Of a stretch of 64,000 bases of DNA, positions 36,570 to 48,251 are shown piece after piece. Position 1 is the stretch's first letter. Every line of letters begins with the position of its first letter. The DNA lies in assembly GCF_011386835.1 (NCBI RefSeq), contig NC_088804.1:32785549-32849548 (forward strand), written 5' to 3'. The notes under the pieces are model-generated. The model was not told where the DNA came from. It did not search any database and saw nothing but the letters and a program-made list of their open reading frames with translations. This DNA is from Chrysemys picta bellii (lineage: Eukaryota > Chordata > Testudines > Emydidae). Position numbers and translations under genes: made by a program.

Positions 36570-36856
36570 AGAACACGTCAACACTATTGGGACTATCGCA
36601 GCACAGTAGCTATTCCAGCATAACCCCATAGAGTAGATGTCGCCTACGACAATGAAAGGGGTTTGTGTTCCACTGTGGAAACTCCACCTCTCCGAGCAAC
36701 AGTGGCTATGGCAATGGAAGCATTCTTCAGTCAACTTCACTGTGTCTACGCCAAGGGTTATTTTGGCATATATATGGCATTCGGGTTTTAATTTTGCACA
36801 CCCCACAGCACTGTAGCTATGTTGACCAACCTAAGTTTTAAGTGTAAACCAGGCCC
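36570..36856. mobile_element. TIR MITE, related to the 9081 element
   Basis: The right end reads taagtgtaaaccaggccc and the internal gcactgtagctatgttgacc is the reverse of the gtcaacatagctacagtg type of sequence seen in the 9081-9326 element. The left end (acgtcaacactattggga) is poorly conserved, so the left border is approximate. The coding-like frame at 36501-36806 on the minus strand is incidental. Confidence 0.5.
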
Positions 36857-36922
36857 AATTATTAGTTGAAAGTAAAATTAACTTCACTGTGTTATTTGCA
36901 GCATGCCGGTACTTATAATGGT

Positions 36923-37010
36923 TGTTGTTTATTATTACTTATATGTATTATTGTAGTCCCTAAAAGCCCAATTATGGACCAAGACTCCATTTTGCTAAGT
37001 GCAGGACAGA
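36923..37010 (+). repeat. Ancient dispersed repeat fragment
   Basis: The order tattattacttatatgtatt, then aagcccaattatggaccaag, then ttgctaagtgcaggac aligns by eye with the better copy at 13340-13475. The 3' half is missing. Confidence 0.5.
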
Positions 37011-37134
37011 ACAAATGAAGAATATAGCAGACAGTACATTCCATTGGGCAACACTCTCCTAAATAATGCAGTAATTGCCAAGTTTTTAATGGTGATCCTT
37101 GAGAGAGAAATCATGATTGTACAATGCTATAGGA

Positions 37135-37456
37135 CAGGGATCGGCAACCTTTGGCATGCCGCCCATCAGGGAAATCTGCTGGCAAGCCAGGATGGTTGGT
37201 TTACCTGCAGCGTCTGCAGGTTTAGCCGATCCCAGCTCCCACTGGCCGCGGTTCGCCGTTCCAGACTAATGGGGGCTGTGGGAAGAGGTGGCCCGGCCCG
37301 CGCCACATCCCGCAGCCTCCATTGGCCTGGAATGGCAAACTGCGGACAGTGGGAGCTGCGATTGGCTGAACCTGTGGACGCTGCAGGTAAACAAACCGTC
37401 CCAGCCCACCAGCAGTTTTCCCTGACCGGCCGCATGCCAAAGGTTGCCAATCCCTG
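37135..37456. mobile_element. Fold-back hAT element, copy 2
   Basis: A 322-bp copy of the same fold-back family: start cagggatcggcaacctttgg, end ccaaaggttgccaatccctg. Perfect 8-bp duplications ctatagga lie at 37127-37134 and 37457-37464. The arms pair over most of the length. It is more diverged from the copies at 34397 and 48408 than those are from each other. The 159-codon frame at 36999-37478 simply runs through it. Confidence 0.92.
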
Positions 37457-37464
37457 CTATAGGA

Positions 37465-39558
37465 GAATGTATATTTGATAGGTTCTAGTCACAGTCATTT
37501 GGTAGATAATGTATAAGAGGCTGTATTGAACATTGAATATTGAACATTTACTAACAGTGTTAGTAAATGAGGCAAGAATGTGACTTAGGATACTAAAGGT
37601 GATGCCCACAGTGTTTGTTTAATAGCACTTATCAACCCAATGGTGCATAGTTCTCTGCTTGGGAAGGAAAACAAACTTCTTGGTTTGGAGGTGAAATTAT
37701 TTCAGTATCTGAGCTTGGCTACCTACTAACAGTTATCAATCTGACTCCTATGGGAAGAATAAGGAATGTTTTTTCTTTCATGATTTCGGCAGTTTGGCTT
37801 CAAACCCATTCATGTTTAGAGCATGAATGCTTACCTTTGTGAATTCCAGAGGACTTGTTATTGTCGTCAACTCGATGTTCTTAGTTTACAGAAAAAACAA
37901 ATGCTTTCTCTTTGATCTTTTAACACATAGCCCCTGATCCTGCATTGCAACCTGCTAGCACCCATGTGTAGTCCCATAGCTACCCTACCACACTCACACA
38001 CATGCCCAGAATGGGCACATTAGCCATTAAGAGGCCCTACTTTTTATACAATAGCTGGCATTACAAAATATATTGCAGGAAATGTTATTAACTAAGCAAA
38101 GAGTCATTGCTGATTAATTACCACAAGGACAAAGGGATCGTGATTTTTTTTCTTTACAGTGAAGTCTTGGATCATATACCCCACAGCTCTGAGTGGTAAG
38201 AGGAGAAGCTGCAAGGGCTAAAAGGTGGATGGGAAGCCAGGGGTTAAGGCATTTCAAAATGTCAGGCAGCTTGTTATATTGCAGTACATCATTTTATCCC
38301 TGGAGACTACTGCTGAGGCCTAGGCCAAAGCTATATAGAGAGCAGGAAATTTGACACAAGCTTCCAAATTTTCTCTGTAGCTCTCTTGGGCTGCAACCCA
38401 TATGCCATGGTTAAACCATCAGCCTGTGCTCCACTGAGACTTTAGGACAAAGCAACTCAGTATTTCCTTCTTAGTAAAAGTGTCTGCTCTTTTTCTTAGC
38501 AAAAATATATTTTCCCACCCACTATCTTCTCAGAATGAAAATAGCCTTTTTTTCCAATTGATAATATGCCTTGATTTGCATGAGTCTTGTTTTTTCATTT
38601 GATTTTTAACTTCCTAACTATAGCATCAATGAAATTACTATTACCTAAAGGCACATTCTGATATGATCTGACTGTAGATAATTTTAGTATTCAGAACACG
38701 TCAACAGGTTAACTTGTATTTGTCACCTATTGTCCAAAGACAAGTTTAACTAAGTCTGAAATGGAAATTCTGAACAATAATTGAGGCTATCCTTTAAAAA
38801 AGTGAACAAATAAATGGTTTTATTGAAATGCTCATAATCTTAGTATCTTACTCTGTGAGTAATTCCATTGTGTTCACTGTAATTACTTGCAAATGAGGAT
38901 GCTATTTAGTGTGAATAAAGGATTGGCTTCTGGCCCATGGGGAGTGCACTGAATCAAGCCAGAATCATTAAGGTTTTTTTTATTGTTTCTCAATCTATAA
39001 ATTGAGTGGCACATTGAGATTTTTGTTGTCGTGTAACATCAGGATCTTTTTGGATTTCCATTGCCACTTGCCACAACTGTATAAGGAAAAATTAACATGA
39101 CAAAATTGCTGTTTGTGAAAAGTGGAATCATGGGAAAGTGTAGTCATTAAGGGCTTTGTTATTGGGCCAGAACTTCAGCCCACATTCCATAAAGCTGCCT
39201 TCACAGGGCACCTGATGATTCTCCTAATGTACGGGAATTCGCAGAATCCCTTGCCAGCTTTGGGCCATCTATCTACATGATTCTCTGCCAACCAACCTTC
39301 ATGTCAGGATCAGGAGGATGCTAGGAGTCCATTAAAAGCTGGTGCAAGTTAGATCAGCTTAATACTGCTCTAACTTGCCTGGGAGCCAAGCCAGTCCCTG
39401 GTGGCAGGACTTGGGTAAGGACAGAAAGATGTTGGAAAGCCACATATTCTCCTCAACTTCCCACCCTCCCATTCAGCACCAGGCATAATTTGGCCAGAGG
39501 AAAGGGTGTAGTCTAGTCTAGAAACTTATACCTTCCTCATCCGACCTCCTTCCAATAC
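37465..39558. other. Unassigned sequence
   Basis: No gene supported. Around 37920-38030 is another fragment of the dispersed 'cctgatcctgca' repeat. The rest is AT-rich and unassigned. Confidence 0.4.
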
Positions 39559-39571
39559 TGTGTTAAACTAT

Positions 39572-39790
39572 AAAAGCAGCAAAGAGTCCTGTGGCACCTT
39601 ATAGACTAACAGACGTATAGGAGCATGAGCTTTCGTGGGTGAATACCCACTTCTTCGGATGAAGAAGAAGAAGAAGTGGGTATTCACCCACGAAAACTCA
39701 TGCTCCTATACGTCTGTTAGTCTATAAGGTGCCACAGGACTCTTTGCTGCTTTTACAGATCCAGACTAACACGGCTACCCCTCTGATACT
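39572..39790 (+). mobile_element. Penelope-like element, inverted copy
   Basis: A 219-bp insertion with a perfect 13-bp target duplication, tgtgttaaactat, at 39559-39571 and 39791-39803. Two 84-base arms (39572-39655 and 39671-39754) are reverse complements with one mismatch (gagctttcg versus gagttttcg), separated by 15 bases. A tail ending cggctacccctctgatac follows. It is the same subfamily as 48252-48800 (gcagcaaagagtcctgtggc) and a sister of 2716-2917. A stem gtgggtattcacccac followed by GAAA resembles a hammerhead stem II and its 3' core; the 5' core box is degenerate (GAAGA). No coding capacity. Confidence 0.82.
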
Positions 39791-40291
39791 TGTGTTAAAC
39801 TATGTGACTAATACCTCTCACATAGTTCTTTCTTTCTCTCATCTTACCAGGGAAGGTTTGTTTGCGCAGGATAACATTTTCTTTTTTTTTGTCTGTGTAT
39901 ATAATGTTATGTTTCTATGTAAATGGGCTAACTCAGATCTCAAAGTATCTGTTAGGGGGAAATCTAATGAAGTAGTTTCTAGTAGGGATCTACAAAAATC
40001 TTTTCTCAGCCTAATGTTATTCAATATCTTTATAAATGACCTGGAAGAAGTTTTAAATAATTCCTGGTAAAGTTTGCCAATGAGACAAAATTGGGGGAGT
40101 GGTAAATAATAAGTACTAAGTGATGTGGATTACCTGGTGAACTGGCTTGCTTGAACAACATTTGTTTTAATACAGCTAAATGCAAGGTCATATGTCTAAG
40201 AAGCAAGAATGAAGGTCACCCTTCTAAGATAGATTATATTTTGGACACCAGAAATTGTCTCAGGTGTCTTGGTGGATAATGAATTGAACAT

Positions 40292-40473
40292 GGTGGTTAA
40301 ACAATGGAATAAACTGCCTAGGGAGGTTGAGGAATCTCCATTTCTGGAGATATTTAAGAGTAGGTTAGATAAATGTCTATCCGGGATGGTCTAGACAGTA
40401 TTTGGTCCTGCCATGAGGGCAGGGGACTGGACTCGATGACCTCTCAAGGTCCCTTCCAGTCCTTGAATCTATG
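40292..40473 (+). mobile_element. CR1 3' fragment nested in another CR1
   Basis: A 5'-truncated CR1 of about 180 bp. It encodes the ORF2 carboxyl end (acaatggaataaactgccta reads QWNKLP; ttaagagtaggttagataa reads FKSRLD) and the 3' UTR ggggactggactcgatgacc. It closes with the CR1-type tail gaatctatga. A duplicated atg flanks it. Its tail closely matches the tail of the Cry I SINE at 25026-25219. Confidence 0.8.
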
Positions 40474-40877
40474 AGCTCAAAGTGTGATACAGTGCCTAAG
40501 AGAGCAAATGTTATCCTTGGATGTGTAAGTAGGAGAATATCGAGGAGAATGGTAAGGAGGTGTTAATGTACACAGCATTAGTAAGGCCATTACTGGAATA
40601 CTATGTCCATTTTAGGTGTCTGCTCTTCTAAAAGGATGTTGACGAACTGTAAAGAATTCAGGAAAGAGCTACAATAATTATTTGAGGCCTTATAGTGAGA
40701 GACTGAAGAGTCTCAATCTATATAGTTTAACAAAGAGAATGATGTGATTACAGTTCATTAGTGATGAGAAGTTTTCCAAGAAGCCAGTAGAAGGCTTTTT
40801 AATCTACCGGACAGAGGCACAGTAAGATCCTATGGCTGGAAGCTAAAGGAGACAAATTCAGACTAGAAATAAGGCAC

Positions 40878-40898
40878 TTTTTTTTTTTTTTTTTTTTT
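40878..40898. repeat. Poly-T tract (21)
   Basis: An uninterrupted run of T inside the CR1 remnant, probably a post-insertion expansion. Confidence 0.9.
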
Positions 40899-41095
40899 AG
40901 TGTAATGTGGTGGATTCTTCATCACTTGTCGTCTTTATATCAAGAATGGATGTTTTCTAAAAAAAATATGCTGTAGCTCTACTAGAAGTTATGGTCTTGA
41001 TTCTGGATTCTCTTGGCTAAATTACATTTTGCAAAAGGTTAAACTGGATAATCATTATGGTCCCATCTGGGCTTAAAATCTATGACTATTAATCT

Positions 41096-43554
41096 AGTTT
41101 GCCCATGGAAGTGTCATTTGCCCAGGCAATCCCAAGTCTTCTGAGCATGTACAAATTTTGATGAACAAGGTTGAATTGAAACTACTTTGAAAATGTGTTT
41201 ACAGGATTTTGTGCCTAACAACTGGTTTAATTCCAGTATGAAATGTGTCGTCTTTTTAAAAATGTATTTCCAATGATGGTAAACTGTCTGCTTACCCCAT
41301 AAGAATATTGGTTTGTGTTTCTTTTTAGGATCTGTTGAGATACATAAAATTGTATGGTTTAAATTACAAAAGCAGCCATTTATAATTCTTGTTCATCTTT
41401 TACACAAATACATGTGATTCCATTAGATATGCAGCACAGCCTCTTATACAGTTAGTGAATGGAGATAAAGCACTTCTGTTTACCTGTGAAATTGCCCATT
41501 AAAATTACAATAAACACCATAAAAATGACTTTATGTCTCTCCTCTGAGAAGAAGTTTCAATTTACTGGATCATGAGAAAATATCTTACAAGTAATTGTAA
41601 ATATTTTAGGTAGATCTACTCTGATACTACTTGATGTGTCAAATTCACCAAAAAATTATGTAGTAAAATGTTAGAGAGAGACAGTCAACTTGAAATCTAT
41701 TCAATTATTAAAAAATGGGGGAAAACATTTCATCTTCTATACCTGCCCAGGGTCCCCCTGCCAATTGTTGTGGTTTAACAAACCCGGTTTCCTATGTTGG
41801 AATATTTTTTCTCACTCTTCTTTCTGTAAGAGACTACTGTAAAACTGGGAAATTAACTAATGGTTGATGGGGAAGCCTTTATACAAAAAGCCACATCTCC
41901 ATTAGTGTAAATTGGGGAATTGAAGTCAATGGAGCTACATTGATTAACACCAACTGAAGGTATGGCCCAAGGTGTTCCCAAATGCACAAAATAAACAAAA
42001 TTTTAAAACCCCAAAAGAACCAAGAGAGGTAAATATGCTTTTCTCAAATCTTGATTAATCATCGTTATTAGCGGTGTTACTTGTAACAATGGTGCCTCTT
42101 TAACCAATTATTGAAATCCAGATTTTCAGCGAACTATACAATAAAAACACAAAAAGACACCTCATGTTAACTTTTATCCTATAGGAAACCCATGCAAAGT
42201 ACTTAGTTTCTAGCTCTGATTATGAATTATTACTGTACATTTCACATAGCAGAAAGATCCAGAGAGCCGTACAGACTGTTGGCCAAATAATCTGCTCTCA
42301 AGGCAGGACCAGAGTGAACCATGGGAAGGGATGGAGCAATCAGGCGGGGCTTTGAGCCAGCTTTGCACTCTCCTAATCGCAAGGTCAGATAAAAACTTTA
42401 CCAGCTCACCACGTAGTTAGAGCAGCCTCAGGGTTGCTCTGTCTTATGTCTGGCTGCCCTCAGCCACCAGGGTAATTCCATCAGCCAAGGATTAGTCAGA
42501 GATAGTGGCTCCCCAACAAAGCTTCTTATCCTGAGGCTGGGGTGGCAAATGTGTAGAAACCACTATGTTGGCCCAATACAATGTGAGGATTCTCCAGCAT
42601 AAAAGGAGAAAACTCAAGTAGTCCATTTAGCTGTCTTTCCAGTTGCTTTGTGCAGCCACTAGAGATGAGTCAGAATCAGACCATGTGCTTGTGCTATAGT
42701 GATCATCTCATACATATACCCTCCACTGAAATAAATAGTCATTTCATATCTCAAAGATTCAGATGAATATCTTCTTTGAACCAATGTGGATTGTGTACCT
42801 CATAGTCTAATGTGAGACAATTACCGTCCCTTCCCCATTTCGTGCCTGCTTTAATGTTGTTATATAGGGACAGTGATGAGAAAAGGGCATATGCTACCAC
42901 TAAAAATTACATATATAAAATTCAGATCCTGTTGCATATAGCAACCTCCCTAAATTGGGTGCTCACTGTTCAGCTGTTAAGATTGTTATTAAACTTTATG
43001 GACCATAAACCTCATGGAAACAAGAAAAGTGAACAACCATGCTATTGCAATAGTGTCAAAACAGGAGACATATTTCATAGCCTGAAAACTGTATAGCCTA
43101 CGTACACTAAGAATCTCAATACTCACTAGCTGCTCACTAGTTTATTTTATTGCTGAATTAAATGCAATGTTGCTAATTCACAGAGCTTAGCAATTATATT
43201 CTTTTTAGTTTAAAGTTCAACTTCATAAATCTAACTCCACAGATCGACTTTCTGAAAATGAGCAGGTTTTTTATTTAAATATTTGTCAGACATCCATCAT
43301 CTCTTAATATTTGCTGTCATGGGAATCTACTTAATTTCAAACTAAATCCATCCTGATTTCCACTAACTGCAGAGGCTCACTCAATGCAACAACTGAACCC
43401 TGATTAGGGGAGACAGACAAACAAGGGGATGAAAACATGTTTGACACATTTTTGCAGAGGTGGAAGGGGAGGAAAGTTGAAATGCTAAGTACTGCCTGTC
43501 TTAACCGGGGTAAGTATTTACTTTCAGATGTATTTATTTTCAGAAAAGAACTGT

Positions 43555-43557
<3 letters not shown>
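41096..43557. other. Unassigned sequence
   Basis: No gene supported. A dispersed-repeat snippet (aattgaagtcaatggagct) is at 41917-41935. The 42240-42560 region is GC-richer and may be an old repeat I do not recognise. Confidence 0.4.

Positions 43558-43590
<33 letters not shown>
43558..43590. repeat. (GT)n microsatellite
   Basis: About 16 uninterrupted GT units. Confidence 0.95.
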
Positions 43591-43591
<1 letters not shown>

Positions 43592-43831
43592 CAGACAACC
43601 TGCCTCTAGTACTGTATGTATATAGTTGCCTTTCAGTATCCAAGTGCAAATTGGAGTTGATTGTCCCAAGTTTTAGTTAGTAGTTAAAAATCATCTTTCT
43701 CACATGCTCAGTAAACTTTTAATAACACTTTTAAAAATATCTGTCTACCAGTATTCTAAAGGAAATTTATCACTGTGCAACTCATGTGCACGATGAGTTT
43801 TCACGAGCCCATAATTTACACACGTGTGCAT

Positions 43832-43859
43832 GCGCGCGCACACACACACACACACACAC
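43832..43859. repeat. (GC)n/(AC)n compound microsatellite
   Basis: A gcgcgc segment runs directly into about ten AC units. Alternating purine-pyrimidine tracts of this kind can adopt Z-DNA. Confidence 0.9.
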
Positions 43860-45744
43860 TGATCCCTGTCTCATTCAGTAGGTTATTCTAAGGTGCACGC
43901 AGCTACAGTTTCAATATTGGCATTGTTTGTGCTGCCTTAACAAATAATGGAAGATGCTGTTGTGTTTAATTTTATTAAAACAGGAATTGCCATAGAAAAT
44001 CTATCTTAAAGGAACGCTAAAGAAGCAAAGTAAAGCATGTAGACATAAAATCCAAAGCTAAGGTTGCAGGTACAACCTTAACTCTGCCCCTTTGTGCCTA
44101 TCCCTTTTTTTACACTATTGAATTACATGATCTGTGATTAGTTTTTTAGATTACTGTAGTTTCCCTGGGGAGTTGTGGATTCTCAGCTCCTCTGAAAATC
44201 AGGCCTTTTCTTTAGGTATCTAAAATGGATTTAAGTACCTGATGTTAGTCATCCAAGCTTGTAAAATTTTGGCTGAATTTTCCAAAAATTAAAATTTAGT
44301 GCTCCTTCTCTCCTTTCATATTAAAGGCCAATGTCTAATAGTTTGAAAATATACCTACGAACCCTGTGTTCTCTTTCTTACCATTTACTAATAACTATAT
44401 CACCATGACTGTTTACTGCATTTGGCCATATTAAAGCAATATAATTTAGGCTGCTGTTTTCTTTTGGGTGGATATGACAGGTGTTCATGCAATTTCAATA
44501 TGTAAGGTGACTTGCTGCTGCAGAATTAGGGCCATTGTTTCAAAGGAATTGACCTCTTCCCCTTGTTATGTATGTAGAAAATGACATTTTAATTCTTGGG
44601 ACCTTTTATAACACTGTCCCGGTTAGTTGACCATAAAATCTGATTACCTTATCAGTGGTAAAATATGGTAAAGAAAATAGGTTACAAACCTGCAATTTTA
44701 AACATTAAATGTTTGCATGTGGCTGGGAGACTTGACTTAATCATTACTCTATAGGGCAATTACATATTGACCTACTGTAGCATGAATGCTGGTAACTGTT
44801 ATTTATTTTGATTGGTTTGGCATAATCACTTAAATGATACTAGATAGTGAATCCTACTCAGAAGCATGTTTATAAATACCACAGGACAAATTTATGTGGA
44901 AAATATTTGCAGCTACAAAGGTCCTCTGAGAAAAGTGGGCAGGGAACATTTACTAGGTCAACATTTCAGTTAAAATATACAAATGTTCAGGCCAAAATTG
45001 TCCCTTTGCTGGAAGACAAGTCTTGTTCTTCCCCTAATTTCTGTATTATGTAACTTTTTTTGTTGCTTAATAAATGGTATCATATTACTGTACTTTATAG
45101 GTACTTTGCCAACACAGTGCAAAATGAATTACAATGTGATTTTTAGACAGTAAATCTGGACTGTAGAGTATACAGTTCCCAAAACATGAACTCATTTTTA
45201 ATGTACCATCTGTTTCTCCACTATATTACAAAGATAAATAGTTGAGAAAGAGACTTGATGAGAGGGAGAAATGGGTTTTGATTTGCCCTTTCATCAGACA
45301 CAGAAAACAACATAAGCTCAATCAATGCACTGAAATTAAAGCTAATACATAATAGTGGTTGGTCCTGATTTTTCTCCACCTATTGTTTCAAGTCCCAATT
45401 AAGAAAGAGGAGTTCCAAGGTAATGTCGCTCCTAGATACACAAGCTTAGCCTTATCATTGTGTTTACACAGTGTTTAAGTTCTTCCTACAATATACTGAG
45501 AGGCTGATAACTGTCTTATCTTGATAAAGGTGAGCTAATAGAAAAGCACAAAATGTGCTCTTGTGTCTGGAAAAATTCAGAAGCAACATGTGAACAAACA
45601 AAAGCCTGCTCCTGGAATTTTTAATCGGTGCTTCTTATGAAAGGAATTATGATGGATAGCTGAGACATTTCAGAGGGGCTTCTCTTCAAATAAAGTAGTG
45701 TTGTGCTTTCAGGAGCTTGTTAAACAGCTTAAAGCTGTGAGTAA
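43860..45744. other. Unassigned sequence
   Basis: No gene or recognised repeat. Confidence 0.4.
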
Positions 45745-47560
45745 TATTTAGCCCGTGTACCAACTGACTGGCAGATACCCAATATTAAACTAATTTTTAA
45801 AAAAGGGTCCAGAGGCAATCCTGGCAATTACAGGCAGTAAGCCTAATTTTAGAACCAGGCAAATATATTAAAGAACAGAATTATCAGATGCATAGATGAA
45901 CACAATATGTTGGAGAAGTCAACATGACATTTGTAAGGGGAAATAGACTCATAGACTTTAAGGTCAGAAGGGACCATTATGATCATCTAGTCTGACCTCC
46001 CGCATGATGCAGGCCACAAAGCCGTCCCAACCCTTTCCCTTGACTCTGCTGTTGAAGTCCCCAAATCCTGTGGTTTAGAGACTTCAATTAGCAGAGAATC
46101 CTCCAGCTAGCGATCCCTGCCCCATGCTGCGGAGGAAGGTGAAAAACCTCCAGGGCCTCTGCCAATCTACCCTGGAGGAAAATTCCTTCCCGACCCCAAA
46201 TATGGCGATCAGTAGAACCCCAAGCATGTAGGCAAGATTCTCCAGTCAGACCCTCATTGGCCATTATACTATTTACCAGCGATGGCACGCTGTTCCTTTG
46301 ACTAAAATCACGTTATCCCATTAAACCATTCCCTCCATAAACGTAGCTAGCTTAATCTTAAAACCAGACAGGTCCTTCGCCCCCACCGTTTCCCTCGGAA
46401 GGCTGTTCCAATATTTCACCCCTCTGACGGTCAGAAACCTTCGTCTAATTTCAAGCCTAAACTTCCCCACGGCCAGTTTATATCCATTCGTTCTCGTGTC
46501 CACATTAGTACATTAGAAATCATGCTTCACCAATCTATTAGAGTTCTTTGAGGGGGTCAACAAACATATGGACAAAGATGATCCAGTGAATATAGTGTAC
46601 TTGGACTTTCACAAAGCCTTTGACAAGATTCCTCACCAAAGGCTCTTACGCAAAGTAAGCTGTCATAGGAGAAGAGGGAGGGTCATCTCATGGATCTGTA
46701 AGTAGTTAAAAGATAGGAAACAAAGTGTAGAAATGAAAGGTCAGTTTTTACACTACAGAAAGGTAAATAGCTGGGTCCCCCACAGATCTGCATTGGTACC
46801 AGTGCTGTTCAACATATTCATAAATGATTTGGAAAAAGGGCTGAACTGTGAGGTGGCAAAGTTTGCAAAATTACTCAAGCTAGTTAAGTCTAAAGCAGAT
46901 TGTGAAGAGTTACAAAGGGATCTCACAAAACTGGATGACTGGGTAACAAAGTGGCAAATGAAATTTAATGTAAATATATGCAAATATAATACACATTGAA
47001 AAACATAATCCCAAATATATATACAAAATGATGGAGTCTAAATTAGCTGTTACCACTCAAGAAAGAGATCTTGAAGTCCTTGTGGATAGTTCTCTGAAAA
47101 CATCTACTCAATGTGCAGGAGCAGTCAAAAGAACTAACAATGTTAGGACCCTGTAGGAAAAGGATACATAAGACAGAAAATATCGTCATGCCACTATATA
47201 AATCTATGGTACGCCCACACCTTGAATACTTCATACAGTTCTGGATTCCCCATCTCAAAAAAAGATATATTAGAATTGGAAAAAGTACAGAGAAGGGCAT
47301 CAAAAATTATTAGGGGTATGGAACAGTTTCCGTATGAGGAGAGAGATTAAAAAGACTATGACTGTTCAGCTTGGAAAAGGGATGACTGAGGGGGAATATG
47401 ACAGAGGTCTATAAAATCATGGTGGAGAAAGTGAATATTCTTATGTTAGCAAAGTGCTAGATGGAGAGACTCAAAAGCTGGTATTATTCACTGTGTGTAA
47501 TAAGCTAAAGTTATTAGTTGCAAAAGACTTTTTTTGTGGATTCTGCATGTGAGTTACAAA
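45745..47560 (+). mobile_element. CR1 LINE ORF2 with reverse-transcriptase remnant, interrupted
   Basis: The longest CR1 fragment here. Upstream of the interruption (45745-45944) it encodes the fingers region: ttaaaaaagggtccagaggc reads FKKGSRG, cctggcaattacaggcag reads PGNYRQ. From 46517 a frame of 62 codons includes NLLEFFEGV and VYLDFHKAFDKIPHQRLL, with the catalytic aspartate of motif A kept at 46598-46624. It ends at TAG 46703-46705, apparently a former TGG (W). The same frame resumes to 46999 with ALVPVLFNIFINDL. At 46862-46873 the motif C equivalent reads FAKL instead of FADD, so the polymerase is dead. The C-terminal region (47165-47400) reads VRPHLEYF and similar. Frameshifts follow. 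CR1 ORF2 drives target-primed reverse transcription in the nucleus. Confidence 0.82.
45945..46515 (-). mobile_element. CR1 LINE 3' end, antisense, nested in the CR1 above
   Basis: Read on the minus strand, 46503-46321 encodes TRTNGYKLAVGKFRLEIR, then FLTVRGVKYWNSLPRETV, and ends at a stop after KLATFMEGMV. This is the CR1 ORF2 carboxyl end. About 370 bp of 3' UTR follows, finishing at the CR1 tail (plus strand agactcatagactttaaggt). A gaaat pentamer at 45940-45944 and 46516-46520 is the likely target duplication. The open carboxyl-terminal frame is uninterrupted over 60 codons, better kept than the host CR1, consistent with a later arrival. It is a different CR1 subfamily from 53665-54412, since the 3' UTRs differ. 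Confidence 0.82.
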
Positions 47561-48236
47561 GCTCTGGAAAAGGATTTTTGTTAGTAATGAAGTAAAGTCT
47601 TGCTGATATCAAAAAGAAATTTGTAAAGCCTGTTTTTCAAATGTTTGTAAATGAAGTATATGTCGAAAGTCACTTGCACCTGAAAAAGTCTTCTGGAGTA
47701 TTTGCTTCCATTGTGAGATAGTTGGTCTATTCCCCTACTTCACTTCCCTACCGGCATCCACATTATGTTTTAGGTGAACTATATTGTAAAGAAATTTGTA
47801 TTTGTAATCTGAAGGATTTAAGAAAGATATATTGTTCTTGTAATACATTATTACTAGCTGTTCAGTGTGCATTATTCTGCCTGGTCCTTTAAAATGGGCA
47901 TTGTTTGCCTAGACCAGTGGGAGACGGAATAAAAGGAATTCCTTCTTCCCCAGGCACCATGAGAGGCAGCAGTGGCCTTAAAGTCCTCTCTGTACCACAC
48001 TCTCCCTCTGGAGACCAGTATGCAAGCTGAGCAATAGGGGGAGCAATGGAGGTAACCTCATTGATGTTGTCTTGTGACTGAAGGAGTGCCATGTGGTAGG
48101 TGGCCATAAGAATACACCTAAGGTGATGGGTCCTTCCTTTACCTCTTCCCATTTCTTTTTAATTTTTAGGGTAAATTAACCTAGGAGAATTTGTTGCATG
48201 GCCTCCACAATAAGATGTGTTGGGAGACCACAGGGA
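47561..48236. other. Unassigned sequence
   Basis: No gene supported; a minus-strand frame at 47889-48152 lacks any family resemblance. Confidence 0.4.
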
Positions 48237-48251
48237 GATACTCTTCCCATA

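Larger units (their letters stand above)
39930..41095 (+). mobile_element. CR1-type LINE ORF2 remnant, interrupted
   Basis: The sequence traces CR1 ORF2 from the reverse-transcriptase region to the 3' end. At about 40010-40065 it reads LMLFNIFINDLEEVL (RT motif after the catalytic palm). Then aaagtttgccaatgagacaa corresponds to the KFADDTKLG segment but encodes ANE where the catalytic pair ADD belongs. Next come the gtcataattatttgag-like ATK.IRG region near 40660 and the tail cttaaaatctatgactatt at about 41075. It is split at about 40291 by a second CR1 copy; removing that insertion rejoins ttgaacatg with agctcaaag. Multiple frameshifts and stops make it dead. A 21-base poly-T run lies at 40878-40898. 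The upstream portion is lost by 5' truncation. Confidence 0.75.

Noticed and set aside
36999..37478. 159-codon plus-strand open frame
   Set aside because: It reads through hAT copy 2 and its palindromic partner frame exists on the other strand; no family similarity.
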